From: Lepidostoma basale
Taxonomy: Eukaryota > Arthropoda > Insecta > Trichoptera > Lepidostomatidae
Assembly: GCA_022606425.2 (NCBI GenBank)
Contig: JAHDVF020000223.1
Coordinates: forward strand, 655,501-719,500
Length of the DNA: 64,000 nucleotides
Direction of reading: 5' to 3'
Positions within the stretch are counted from its first letter, which is position 1, and each line of letters opens with the position of its first letter. Below, piece by piece: positions 31,831 through 42,729 of this stretch. Made by a program: the position numbers and the translations under genes. The notes under the pieces were generated by a model. The model was not told where the DNA came from and did no database searches. It worked only from the letters and a program-made list of their open reading frames with translations.

Positions 31831-32849
31831 TTCTATCACAATGGGTTTTTATTATTTCATATCTATTAATTTAATATTTTCAAGCTCTTCTTGGGGTCCA
31901 GGAATTAATAATTTAACCCGTTGAAAAGGGAACTCAGGATAATATGAGATGGGTGTTTTTTAATTTATCGACATTTTGTTATAAGAAATTATTATTTAAA
32001 TACGCAGTAACATTCCTTAGCGTTAAAAATGTAATAGGACCAGGTGACCTTCATTTTTCACATCAACGCGTGATGAATACTGATGACCCGACCGGCCACA
32101 GGAGTGGGGTTGCAGATGTGATAGTGTGGGTTAATATCGTGTACGTATTAAACACACACTTAAATGCACTGTTCATTTTGTTTTCAATGTAAAGTAATGC
32201 ATTTAAAAATGATTTAGATTATATTTATTTTACTACTGCTATATTCGAGAAAATGCATACAACATAATCAAATTAAACGAATACAATTGAAGTAAGATAT
32301 TTATTCATTTATGCCATTCAACAACAACAGATACATGACGTTTAACAATAAAATTCAATAATAACGTCAATACGATCTACTGATGATTGACAGCTGTCAT
32401 TTAAACCGACTCCTGCGCCATCTCTTGGTGACTTACATTACACAGAATTAAATACTTACATCAAATTAAATTAATTCAACCCAATATATACTGTAACTTA
32501 TCCATTAATAGACTAATTTGCTGGTCCTACTAAGAATTTATTAATATGCATTTTAAAAGTACATTATAACTCTGTTTATATTTCGTCAATTTTTAAAGTA
32601 ATATTATTAAACAGTGAAAACGTCGTCCCAATCTGTTCTGTATCTATCAGATCTATTGGTCCTATAGCCATGAACATTGCCGTCTATTTATATGCAGGAA
32701 AATTTAATATGCTGGAAATTGTAAAAAATTATCTTCACAGTAATTTCAAGTGTATCAATGTGATTTCCGTTCCCAACTTATGCTTATTTATTATCTTTAT
32801 GACGAAAGCTAAAATATTCCTTAAAAATTCGATTTAAGAACAATTACTA
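31831..32849. other. Unassigned sequence
   Basis: AT-rich with no repeat landmarks. The patch at 32040-32120 (GGTGACCTTCATTTTTCAC, CGACCGGCCACAGGAG) is GC-richer but has no recognisable product. Confidence 0.3.
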
Positions 32850-32995
32850 CGAATGAAAACGTATATTTTCTAATTAGAAGAATTCCAATATTTTATGAGA
32901 ATGTAGTGTTTCGCGTAACTAAGGCATTTTCATTTAATAACGCCTTAGCAAGGCAAAACAAACGAAAATAGACGTTTTCATTCACATTAATGAAA
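32850..32995. repeat. Family C palindrome, diverged
   Basis: Outer ends ACGAATGAAAACGTATATTTTC and GAAAATAGACGTTTTCATTC are inverted. Centre: TTTCGCGTAACTAAGGCATTTTC and GCCTTAGCAAGGCAAAAC. Next to a much better copy at 33040. Confidence 0.75.
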
Positions 32996-33039
32996 TAAAA
33001 AAGTATTTGTCGACAATAAAATATAATTGCTACATAATT

Positions 33040-33201
33040 AATACGAATGAAAACGTCAGTTTTCTAGAGGTTTTATTATATTTTATGTGAATGACATGTT
33101 TCGCCCTTCTAAGGCATTATCAAAATGCCTTAGAAGGGCGAAACATGTCATTCCCATAAAATATAATAAAACTTCTAGAAAACTGACGTTTTCATTCGTA
33201 G
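33040..33201. repeat. Family C palindrome, near-perfect 78-base arms
   Basis: The arms 33040-33118 and 33124-33201 mirror each other with only a few mismatches, around a five-base centre. Each arm, read outward from the centre, contains GCCTTAGAAGGGC, GAAACATGTC and AAAACTTCTAGAAAACTGACG-like sequence. One arm keeps TTGATAA before the hairpin. The high arm identity suggests a young element or gene conversion between arms. Confidence 0.9.
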
Positions 33202-33289
33202 TAATTATTTTATATGGTGTTTTACATCATTGTTCAAAAAAGCACAATGTATGTAATTGCTACAATTTTTTGTGATTTCCGTTCTAATT

Positions 33290-33470
33290 TTTGTGATGAT
33301 AGCTAAAATATTATTATAAACTGTTATATTCAAAAACTTTGATTGGTTTTCACAATTTATATATTTTTTAATTTTTATTTTTCGCGACAGCTGTTCCGTC
33401 AACCTTTGGTATAGTAATCTAACAGTTAATAATGTTGAAGTATCATAGTGTTTCGGCCAAAACAATGGAC
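33290..33470. repeat. Family D fragment
   Basis: TTTTCGCGACAGCTGTTCCGTCAACC and the terminal GAAGTATCATAGTGTTTCGG. On the minus strand GCGAAAC has become ACGGAAC and the CUGAUGA box is lost. Confidence 0.6.
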
Positions 33471-33954
33471 TTTTAAAATATTTTTGACTAATTCAATGAT
33501 TAATTCAATTCGTTCATTGTTGTTCATATTCCAAGACCCGGTGCTTTTGATACATATATACCTCTACATAAAAATATTTTCTGGGTCCGTTCTAAGCTCC
33601 CAACTGCCTACGAAAATAATTCGTTTTCCTGTAATAGCCTTCTGGAATAATAACTTCCTCAATTCCACGAGCATTGTCAGTAAAGGTAAGCCCCGTAATG
33701 AATATTACTATTTCTATTTATGCAAACTCGTGAAGGAGTCATTAATATTCATCGTCACGCCGTGATACAAGTCTGTTCGAGGAGAGTCATGGCCGGACCC
33801 GTGTCATCCGACAACGTCGCTGAATCCTTGGAGCAGGCAGGCAACACTCACTCGTTTATATTAATCACTCAAGTTACTAAATTCTCAAATAAAAGTAGAT
33901 ACTTTTCAATACACCCGCATCCTTTACTTTAATATACAGAATTATTATAAATTG

Positions 33955-34248
33955 AATTTTTGACCCTTATGTATGGAAGCGAAGCATGGAAGTGACAAAA
34001 GAAGGATGAAAGTAGAATAATTGCAGTAAAAATGAGATCTCTTAAACGAATGTATGGAAAAACTGGGTATAGTATGTCGAATGAAAATATAATAAGTGAA
34101 TGCGGTGCGAATAAAAGTATTACGAACAAAATACTAATCGGATCATTAAGATGACACATGGAATGAAAGAACGGTAAAAAAATAATATGTTAACGATGTA
34201 AATGGAACTAGAAATAGAAGAAGACCGAATAAACGTGGCATGATCAAT
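33955..34248 (+). pseudogene. RTE-T LINE, 5' piece of a split copy
   Basis: LMYGSEAWK, MRSLKRMYGK, ISECGANKS and then, after small deletions, GTRNRRRPNKRGMINxI codons. It continues at 34633 after the family A insertion. Confidence 0.85.
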
Positions 34249-34258
34249 TAAATCAAAT

Positions 34259-34622
34259 TTTAACTTATTGAACGCTAAGGCATTAACACTGCGGAATTCC
34301 ATATTAATATACTTAAAAAATTTAAAAACTTTGTTTAATCCACTATTTTCTAAATTACTTTTTTTTTATAATTTATTTTAAATTATCAACATGTATTATT
34401 ATTATTATTTAATATTATTTATTAGTTCTTATTGTTAAAAAAATAATTATTAGTATCTACTTATAACAAATAACACAGGCTAATTTTTAAATTTGTATTA
34501 TTGTATCGAATTTGAAATGCGTTTTTTAATTTTGTTTTTATTATATTTTTACACCTCAAGATGAAGGTATTCTCCGAAACATGTGTTTTTTAAAAAAATT
34601 TATTAAATAGTGGATTCCTAAG
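34259..34622. mobile_element. Family A element inserted in RTE-T, 10-base duplication
   Basis: Flanked by TAAATCAAAT at 34249-34258 and 34623-34632. Starts TTTAACTTATTGAACGC, then GGAATTCCATATTAATATAC, and ends with TTAAATAGTGGATTCC. It contains one module at 34553-34587: CTCAAGA, T, GAAGG-TAT-TCTCC, GAAA, CATGTG. The left arm is largely deleted. The duplication shows that family A is mobile and gives its exact ends. Confidence 0.85.
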
Positions 34623-34786
34623 TAAATCAAATATTGAATGTCGGCCACGTGAGGAGTCGGAGAAATCGACGTGCGTACATGTACACGAAGTATAAATGTT
34701 GAGAAGGCGAGAGAAGCATGTCAGGAAAGAAAATTGTGGATTCTTTCTGCCTACCCCTTCGGTGAGACGGCGTGATGGTTAGTTAG
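34623..34786 (+). pseudogene. RTE-T LINE, 3' piece of the split copy
   Basis: SNIECRPREESEKSTCVH-type frame with nucleotide match to QILNVGHVRSRRNRRAYM, NVEKAREACQERK, then ILSAYPFGETA codons and a short TTAG tail. Confidence 0.85.
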
Positions 34787-35695
34787 ATTTTTATTATAAT
34801 ATATTATACAAAAAAATATTTTTCAATTATTTGTTTTATTTTCCTATTTTACGATCTATGTTCTTTTCAAATAAATTAGATTTAATATCACGTGCGATAT
34901 TTAATTTGCGATCGTTTTATTTAAATTTCACACTACAGGCATAACATATTCCGCAATGAATGGAGTCTGAATAAGAATGACTGGAAACACTTAACCCGAC
35001 CGGATCATAAATCATTTATCTCACCAATCGTTGTTACAGCAACAACGGAGCGACAAACAAAGCCAAGGGATCGCGGCTTTACGGAAACTCCGAAAGAGTA
35101 ATGAGTTCCCTCATTCCTCCCCCGATTTGAGTAATTAAAATCATTTCTTTGTCCTATGCTCGTCCTTCCCGGAATATTCAGAATAAAAATCTTTCTGTAA
35201 ATAGCATTTTCAAGATTCACAAAGGAACAAAATCTTTCTACCATTCTCACCTTCACCTTTTGCTATAAAATCAAATCGCCCCTTTGCGAGAATAACGTGT
35301 TATCTCGACTTATTTAAAAATTGAAAAATGAAACAAGATACCCGTCTGAAAGAGACAACGTGACAACACAATATACCACTATTGTGTTGTCTCTTTCCCT
35401 CATAAATTATGTGTTTTTCCCTTGAAATACCATGTTTTTGTAGAAAATAAAGTTGAACACTGCGGATTTGATTATCGAATAAAAAAACATTTATTTCGAA
35501 ATGTCACGTTATTCTCACAAAGAGGCGAAATATTAAAATATAATGTAGAAGAAACACTGTTATTCACCATTTATTTATCTGGAAAGCCTGTTTACATGAG
35601 GTTAAAAAAAATGGAAAACATCAAAAATAAATAAGAATTAAGATTTACATTGTCGATTATAGAAAATATTTTCAAAAGTCATTGATAACTTTATT
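34787..35695. other. Unassigned sequence, partly unique
   Basis: 34930-35280 is less AT-rich and non-repetitive within the window (CAACGGAGCGACAAACAAAG, TTCCTCCCCCGATTTGAG). An 83-codon minus frame shows no family. CACAATATACC...ATTGTGTTGTCTC at 35365-35395 forms a short inverted repeat. Confidence 0.3.
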
Positions 35696-35699
35696 GTTA

Positions 35700-36050
35700 T
35701 TATACTAACTAACTACCAGGCCGTTTATCTGAAGAAGTATACAAAAAGAATAGACCGCCACACCGTCCTTTCTTGAAAAACTTCTCTCAATTTTTAATCA
35801 TTTATACATCGCGTCATGCACGCACATCGATTTCATCGACTTCTCACGTGGTCGACATTTAATATTTGATTGATATGATCGTGCTACCATTTCCTCGGTC
35901 TTTACATATATTTTCTTAACCAATCTTTCTTCATTAATTATTTCTATATATCCAAACAATCTTAACGATTCTTTTATTATTTTGTTAACAACATTTTCAT
36001 AATCATAGACTTCTTATTTTTTCTGAATTTATTCTACTTTCATCCTTCTT
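35700..36050 (-). pseudogene. RTE-T LINE 3' end, decayed
   Basis: TAACTAACTACCAGGCCG tail, VWRSILFVYF-like codons, RDAMHARTSI region, HDHINQILNVDHVRSR and KRLVKKIYV positions, ending near the NKIIKESLRLFGYIEI codons at 35970. Confidence 0.75.
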
Positions 36051-36524
36051 TTTTGTTTTTAGAACAAATAGCAGACAAAGTATCTCTTTGCCTGTTTATT
36101 TCCATCACAATATTGAATAAAGACTGAAGAAGAATAAAACAATTGCTTTATTCAAATTATCATTTTCAGAAACAAATTCGAAACGAAGTGTTCGATTGGC
36201 CAAGAGTAATGCTCACTTTCCAACAATAAAGGGAATACTTAATTAAATTCTTCGACGTCATTAGGGAATTTAGATAGATATAATAGTTTGCGTTTCCCAT
36301 GCATAAATATAGGTTGAATTTTCTCCCAAGACACTTTACTCTCAATTTAGCTCAGAATTTCATTATTAAGGGAACGAGTGATATATTATTAGCATGGGCC
36401 TATTGAAGTCTAGGAACTGAGTTTGGCAGGAATATTAAATATCAATTACTCAATCTGCTGGTATCAAAAACCTGTTTTCTCACTGGATGGGTTAAACTGT
36501 ATTTCCTATAATATTATATATATT

Positions 36525-37085
36525 ATATTAGATATTTGGGTGTGGTCTTGTTTGAGAAAACGGATCTACCGTGTGAAGTGATGGGGCGAGTAAACAAGAT
36601 GCGGTCATTTCAGGATGCTTGAAGAATTTATTTTGGAAAAACCCTGACATGAAGATCAGCAGCAAAGTGACAATTTATAAGACTTGTGTGCGACCTATCC
36701 TGACATATGGGATCGAGTGCAGGGCGGACACCACAGTCACAAAAAACGCGCTTAGAGTAACAGAAATGAAGACGCTCAAAAATATATCTGGCAAGACACT
36801 GCAAGAGAGGATAAGGAATACCTACACGGATAAGGGAGATATGCGAGGTCGTGGATGTCGTTAGGTGGAGAAGGCAAAGCAGAAGATACTGATATGCACA
36901 CGTGAGGAGAATGGATCTATCCAGACTCCCCTTCATTGTGTTAGACGGCCAGTCCCATGGTAGACAACCCCCGGGCTTACCACCAAAGAGATGGATCGAC
37001 AGCTGGGAGTCGACTTCGCAGGAGGCCAATTCCTCTTAAGAAACAGGGCACTAGGCCTACTTTAAGAGTAAGAAAAAAAATAAGA
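36525..37085 (+). pseudogene. RTE-M LINE C-terminal region
   Basis: YLGVVLFEKTDLPCEVMGRV, then the open piece 36619-36864 with LKNLFWKNPDMKISSKVTIY, KTCVRPILTYGIECRADTTV and EMKTLKNISGKTLQERIR. A frameshift leads to REICEVVDVVRWRRQSRRYW, HVRRMDLSRLPFIV and PKRWIDSW, ending AGGCCTAC...AGTAAGAAAAAAA. The longest RTE-M copy here; RT catalytic motifs are missing. Confidence 0.85.
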
Positions 37086-37689
37086 AGAATCTACACTTAT
37101 ATAAACTTTTATTTGGCGCCGCTGACACAAATATTATACAAATTAAGCAACTATGAACTACTTTGCAAATTGTCACGTCTTACCCCTATGTTCTGCACAA
37201 GACACACCGCATGCTAAGTTTCCCACCTTCCTGCGTATCGCGCTAACTACGCTCAGAGCATTGCAATGTACTGGATTAACGACAACTATAATAAGTATTT
37301 TGGTAATATATATGTTTTTCATCTTTCGGTGTAGATGAGACTGATGTTTCATTAATTTTTTTATTCAATTATTTATTCATGGTTACAATCCTGCGGATTG
37401 GTCTGCAAAAGGCTTCACTCGTTTCCTCCATTCAGTCCTGTCTCCAGCCAGTGTTTTATTATTATTTACAATAATAATAGAATAAATAAGTTATGTAACT
37501 CATTGAAATATTTTATTCGTATTAGTTGAACTAAACTAAAGACGGATTGTATGTGCTGAAGTCATAAATAAAAAAGGATATACGTTTACTTAGGGCCAAC
37601 GGATATATAGGTTAAATAGTTCATTAGGATTACTAATAGGTATTACTTCTAAAATTATATATATTTTTAATAAACTTAAAGTGTTTACA

Positions 37690-37900
37690 CTATGGAATTC
37701 CAAAATGAAAATTTTTATTAAATAAAACACGTTTTTTTCATTTGTGGGTTTATTTTTCTTGACGTGTTTCGAAATCTTTATAACTTCATCATCGGGAGAA
37801 AGATGTTAACTTATTTCTTCTCTCGATGACGAATTAAAACACCGTCGAAAATAATAAACTCAAAAGTGGATTAAACAGTGTTTTAATTCGTAAAAAAATC
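37690..37900. repeat. Family F element with hammerhead-like core (37761-37795)
   Basis: Minus-strand core: TTTCT, C, CCGATGA, extra T, hairpin GAAG...TTTC, GAAA, CACGTC, A, AGAAA. The TTTCT/AGAAA flanks can form a five-pair helix I. U4 is C here as in the other F and E copies. The inverted partner CTTCTCTCGATGACGAATT lies at 37816-37840 but lacks the GAAAC box. Confidence 0.6.
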
Positions 37901-38204
37901 ATAATTAATAGATTATTGTTATATACGAGTATAAGAAACAGCAAACAGCTCATTTTAAATGCAAAATATTTCATATACAAATTAACAAAATAAATAATGT
38001 TTTTTATATTTTTCTAACTGAATGTGTAGCTTCGTTATCATACATTCTAGTTTAAAACAAAGCTGATTTTTTGGGAAGTCCATGTTTTGACTAAAAAAAT
38101 GATTTACTAAAATTATAATTATTATTATTGCTTTAATTTCTTATTGGTAATCAAACCCATCTTTAACTTAATTCACATCTTCACTGAATCGAATTTTCTG
38201 AGGG

Positions 38205-38335
38205 AATTCAATACAAACTCTGCTGGACAGCTTTCAAAACTCTACACGGATTTGCATCTGCAAAATTATCTAAACTTTGCATCACTGAGAGCTTAAATTC
38301 ATGGTTATTAACCAAGCGATCAGTAAACCTTTAAG
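38205..38335 (+). pseudogene. Jockey/CR1-like LINE scrap
   Basis: Codons for IQYKLCWTAFKTLHGFASAK, LSKLCITESLN and (K/R)RSVNL match the YK..WTAxKALHG.A...SELCI segment also seen at 26.0 kb. Confidence 0.7.
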
Positions 38336-39329
38336 TAAATGATAGATTATCATAACCTGTGTTCCGTTCTTACGTAAATATGCATTCATGGTAATGTATT
38401 GAAGTCAAAATAACGTTCATTAAATTTTATAGAAATAAAGATAAGTTAAAATATTTTGAATAAACTTCAATTTTGGTTTGCCGTCCTTAATAATTAAGAA
38501 ATTATGATTTTAAAACAGGTCTTATTGTTTCTCGAACAATGATATATTAACAATGACATCTTTATATAAAACTATGATTTGTTACTGTATAAAATGTATG
38601 TTTTTTGAGAAGTTGAATTGTATATTATGGCAGACTTGTTTTACTTTGCTAGAGTATTATCAATAAAAATTACGTCATTTGTTAATCTGATAACAAAGCG
38701 AAATATGCCAGTCCCATAAAAACATAAAATATGAAAGTTTTTATCAATGTTAAAAATAAATTAAATTAATATTTGTTGGTTTATTTAACATAAGATTGCT
38801 TTCTTTAAAATCACTTCCAAAATTATATTTATAAAAAAATACATAGTACTATAGTTTACATATAATATATTTTAAAAAATGGCAAACCCAAATTGCATTA
38901 TTTTGATATTTCCATTCAAATAAAAATTTTCATGGATACGGTAACCTTTTAAAGGCTTTGAAAGATAAACTTGAAAAAATTGGATGGAAAAAGTTTGAAA
39001 TAATGGAAAGTTAAAGTGTTTGCGAGCTTTCGAGCCAAGCCTCCCGAACTTTTCTCCAACGTGGAAGTTAAACCGTATTCTGATCTTCTCCTACGTCCTG
39101 AATGATGGAATATAATAAATTATTTTTTTGATCAAATGACGTCATCAAATAAAATCTCTGATAAACTTTTTAATAATTGATGGAATGTGAATAACTAAGT
39201 AATGTCTTAAAAGATGCTAATTATTAAAAATGGGGGGGTTTTATTCTGTAAAAAATATTCGATACTTTATCAAACTATAGATAATATGGAGATTTACAAC
39301 TTTGTTCAAGAAACAATACGTTTAATGTC

Positions 39330-39415
39330 ATATTTTTGCACTCTTTGCATCGATTTGGCTCGCGCTGTAAGGGTTTAAAAAGACATTCAACAAAATAGTA
39401 GTACAAAATATTTTA
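39330..39415 (+). repeat. SINE 3' end fragment, second tail type
   Basis: TTTGCATCGATTTGGCTCGCGCTGTAAGG and ACATTCAACAAAATAGTAGTAC match the 3' part of the SINE at 11441-11641. Confidence 0.6.
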
Positions 39416-39424
39416 AGTATGAAA

Positions 39425-39600
39425 TACTCTTATTATGCGTATCACAATTAATTAATTAATGGAATTGCTGTTTCGAATCATCATCATTTGGTGTAACAAA
39501 CAACAAGCTAGTTGTTATTTACATCTGATGACTAACGATTAATAAATAAATTGTGATACGTGTAATAACAGTGTTTCAAAATTAAAACATTTAATATGTT
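39425..39600. repeat. Family D palindrome, decayed
   Basis: ATTATGCGTATCACAATTAATT and AAATAAATTGTGATACGTGTAAT are inverted. Between them TGTTTCGAATCATCATCATTTGG and CATCTGATGACTAACG retain the CUGAUGA box on both strands, but helix II is lost. Confidence 0.6.
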
Positions 39601-39726
39601 GCAATAACATAATTTTATGACCAAAACAATGGACTGCCTAGAACAAATAAGTATAATAATAAAATTTTCGTATGAAGCATTCACTTTGTGGTACGACATT
39701 TAACTTTTTTTTTTTTATTATTTCTA

Positions 39727-39953
39727 TTTAAATAAAAACACTGCTCTTTGGTTGTCACCACTATGCGGTTATTTTAATTGCCGACTAGTTTCGCTTGTAC
39801 TCAAGCTTCCTCGGAGCTTCGTAATAAAAGGTTGTAACACTTCGTAATAACTGTTATTACAAAGCCCCGAGGATACTTGGGTACAAGCGAAACTTGTCGG
39901 CAATTAAAATAACCGCATAGTGGTGAAAAACAAGGCGCCGTGTTTTTATTTTA
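39727..39953. repeat. Family E palindrome with two hammerhead-like cores
   Basis: Arms of about 95 bases: GGTTGTCACCACTATGCGG, AATTGCCGACTAGTTTCGC and, inverted, GCGAAACTTGTCGGCAATT, CCGCATAGTGGTG. Minus core 39783-39814: CCGAGGA, A, GCTTG-AGTA-CAAGC, GAAA, CTAGTC. Plus core 39867-39898: GCC, CCGAGGA, T, ACTTG-GGTA-CAAGC, GAAA, CTTGTC, GGC. GCC/GGC can form helix I. U4 is C in both. Confidence 0.8.
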
Positions 39954-41305
39954 TTTTATTTTAATCTAATTAATAAATAAAAAAGTATAATAATGATAAA
40001 ATGCCTTACATTCAGTACAAAAATATTAAGAAAAAACGAGGATCTCTGACATATAAATCAATCTAAAACTCACATAAAAAGAGATGCATGTAAATGTGTA
40101 TGAATGATTTTTTCTGCAAATAAAATTAATAAAGAAAATAACAAAATGAATATCAAAAATAAGATGAAATTCTAGCAGTACGGGGCGCAATGTAATTAAA
40201 TTACAAATTATCACGGTGTGAATTCACTTTGTAATCCCCGTGTAGAAATAAGTCAAACATGAACTAAACCGAACAAATACAGGAAACGTGATTGCGCTAG
40301 GAATATAAATGCTTTGAGGATATGACTCCTTTCTTGTGGGATGCTTTCGAGGAAAATTCATAGTACACATGAATAAAAATAAAAATAAAACATGTGATAT
40401 ATTTAAAAATGTTAAAGAAAAGAGTATTACTGTTCATTTGTTTTTCCGATCCGCTTTTTTAGTTTTTCTTCTCGAACCAATGTTATCTTTCCAACCATAA
40501 TTATGCAAACAAAGAAAAAAACAGTACTTACATTGTAATGAATGAGAATTTCTCAATTCTTAATTATGTAAGTATTTCCATTAGTCAGATTATTAAATGT
40601 ATTAGAAAAAGGAAAATTAGGTTATTTAGATTTCTGCCTAATTGTAGATAAATTAAATACAAAAAGATAATCAAATTAAAAACTTATTATTTATTACCTC
40701 CATTTCCGACGATATCATTAGTTCCAGATCAGATGATGGATGTGAGTATTGTTTAGATTATTATTGAGACTTTTCTTAGTTGAAACTTCATTTTAATTAT
40801 AACCTCTGTTTTCGATGTCTTTATATTAGATTATATTTATTATTTCCAAAATATTGACGTTAAACTCCATATTCGATATTGATTAGACAATACTAACGTT
40901 TTCAATAGCAATAAAATAAATTACAAATAAGTATTCCAATCAAATTAAAAACTATTATGATAATATCCGTTTTATATTTAAAGATTTTGTGTGTGTTATA
41001 AAAGAACACAAAATGTTAAATAATTAAACCTACAATCCCAACTAACCAAATCCTCTCCAAAATAAAATAAATCTTAGTGTTTTTCATAACCGGTTTCGAA
41101 AGGCGACAGTTCCTTTCGTCGTGAAAAGTAAAACTTAAGGGGTAGAGCGAAATTCAATTGATTAATGAGTACACTTACTACCAGCCAGTAATTTTCTATG
41201 TACTATATTATTATTGTTTGAATTATTAATTTGTATCTTTTTTAAGTAATTTTTTTTTTTTACTTTAACAAAATTAAAGTGTAATAAAATAGATAATATA
41301 ATTTT
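39954..41305. other. Long AT-rich stretch, no gene found
   Basis: No LINE, SINE or palindrome landmarks. A 62-codon minus frame at 40026-40214 is hydrophobic but has no family features and no context. GGAGTTAAACGTC-like or GTCGTGAAAAGT sequences near 41100 did not resolve into a motif. Confidence 0.35.
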
Positions 41306-41308
41306 TCC

Positions 41309-41500
41309 ACCGTAGTTGCGGTCGCCCTGCACTTCACTTTGCCTACTTCTTTTTGCAACTACGTTGGAAGGATGATCTAAACAGACATGTCGGAATAACC
41401 TGGATGCACTCTGCACAAGACAAAGTGACGTGAAAGGAAATAGAGGAGGCCTTTGTCCAAGAGTGGACGGAAATAGACTGAAAAAGAAGATGATGTAATG
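41309..41500 (+). pseudogene. RTE-V LINE tail with inverted 5' piece
   Basis: From 41356 on the plus strand: ATTLEG-type frame with LRWKDDLNRHVGITWMHSAQ, DKVTxKEIEEAFVQEWTEID, ending GAAGATGATG. Upstream, 41309-41354 is the reverse complement of the immediately preceding and overlapping element sequence (CCACCGTAGTTGCGGTCGCC). Sixteen bases around GCAACTACG(G/T)TGG are present in both orientations. Confidence 0.8.
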
Positions 41501-41854
41501 TTCATTGTATAAAATACTTTGTCAAACTTTGTTTATTGTACTCGTTTTGAAATATTTATCTATTATTATTTAAATAGCATATGAAACCATTCGTGCAGCT
41601 AACATATCACCCATTATGTTTTATAGGGTCAACGCGTGTTTAATATGTTTTTAGACAGAGATATAAAGAGAAACGCAATCGACATTCAGGCACGCGCTAA
41701 TGACAGTCTTCCCGGAAAAAAAATATTCACAATGCAGTCGATATGAACCGAATATTAAATAAAGTGACTGTAAAAAACAATACTCATATTAACATCATTA
41801 ATTTAATTCCTCCGCACTAAAAATCAATTTAATGTTCCTTTTATAAATTAAACA

Positions 41855-41945
41855 CTGTTTTACAAAGATATTGTTTATTTTTATTGACATGTTTCGAAGG
41901 ATTTATTTATCGGAGGAATGATATAAACTTTTAAGTTAAGTTATT
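41855..41945 (-). repeat. Family F fragment with hammerhead-like core
   Basis: Minus core 41886-41913: CTCCGATAA, A, TAAATCCTTC, GAAA, CATGTC, AATAAAAATAAAC. G8 is A and helix II is weak. ACATGT and GUC are intact. Confidence 0.5.
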
Positions 41946-42104
41946 AACTAAATAAGAGTATTTTTTGTTTATTTTTTAAAATACTTTGTACGTATGTGAG
42001 TGTTGTATACAAAGTATATAAAAAAGAAACATTAAACATCTATAACACACAGTTATGGCGAACTTAGTATTTTTGTTCGAAACATAAAGTAAATTAAACG
42101 ATGT

Positions 42105-42210
42105 TTAAATGGTGTTTTGGTGAATTAAAACACTGTTTTTTTTTCAATTTATTTGTCTTGACATAATTCAAAGGTTTTACACCTTCAACATCGGGAGAAT
42201 AATATAAGGG
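42105..42210 (-). repeat. Family F fragment with hammerhead-like core
   Basis: Minus core 42160-42194: CCGATGT, T, GAAGGT-GTAAA-ACCTTT, GAAT, TATGTC, AAGACAAATAAATTG. Helix II is the best of the F copies, but A9 is T and GAAA is GAAT. Confidence 0.5.
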
Positions 42211-42375
42211 GTTGCTGAGGGGTTGAAGGGGTTGGTGCCTGTTATAAAGGGTTGCTGGGTCATCATACGGATCTCTTGGCTGTTCCTATGCCTCCAAGTT
42301 CCCGTTGCAACACAGCGATAACCTGGAGAATAATATTTAGAACGATTTCTGCTTTTCTTTGGACAGTAGATTTCC

Positions 42376-42722
42376 CTTCTTCTTCTTCTTTAGGTGCCCT
42401 GTCGGGTCCTCAAAACTTTGGCGATCACCTCGGCGAACCTGTCCCTGTCCTGCGCCGCTCGGAACAGATCCTCCACACTTCGGATGCCGGTCCACTCCCT
42501 CACGTTTCGCAGCCAGGACATTTGTCTCTTACCGGGCCCTCGGCGTCCCTTAATTTTCCCCTCCAACATCAGTTGTAGAAGGTGGTACTTTTCCCCACGC
42601 AGTATATGACTCAGAGGTAAAATTTTCCGAACCTTGATAGTTGATAACAGTTCCCTGTCAACTCTAGCTCTCCTCGGGACTTCGGTATTGGTAACCGTGT
42701 CTGTCCAGGGAATTCTGAGCAT
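42376..42722 (-). pseudogene. RTE-G LINE C-terminal region, 110 codons open
   Basis: MLRIPWTDTVTNTEVPRRAR, LLSTIKVRKILPLSHILRGE, KYHLLQLMLEGKIKGRRGPG, RQMSWLRNVREWTGIRSVED and LFRAAQDRDRFAEVIAK. The usual (G/S)H(I/V)LRGEKY and WLxxxREW motifs of this RTE-like tail are intact. It ends in a GGGCACC...GAAGAAGAAG tail (42376-42400 on the plus strand reads CTTCTTCTTC). 5' truncated. The best RTE-G copy. Confidence 0.9.
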
Positions 42723-42729
42723 TCGATCA

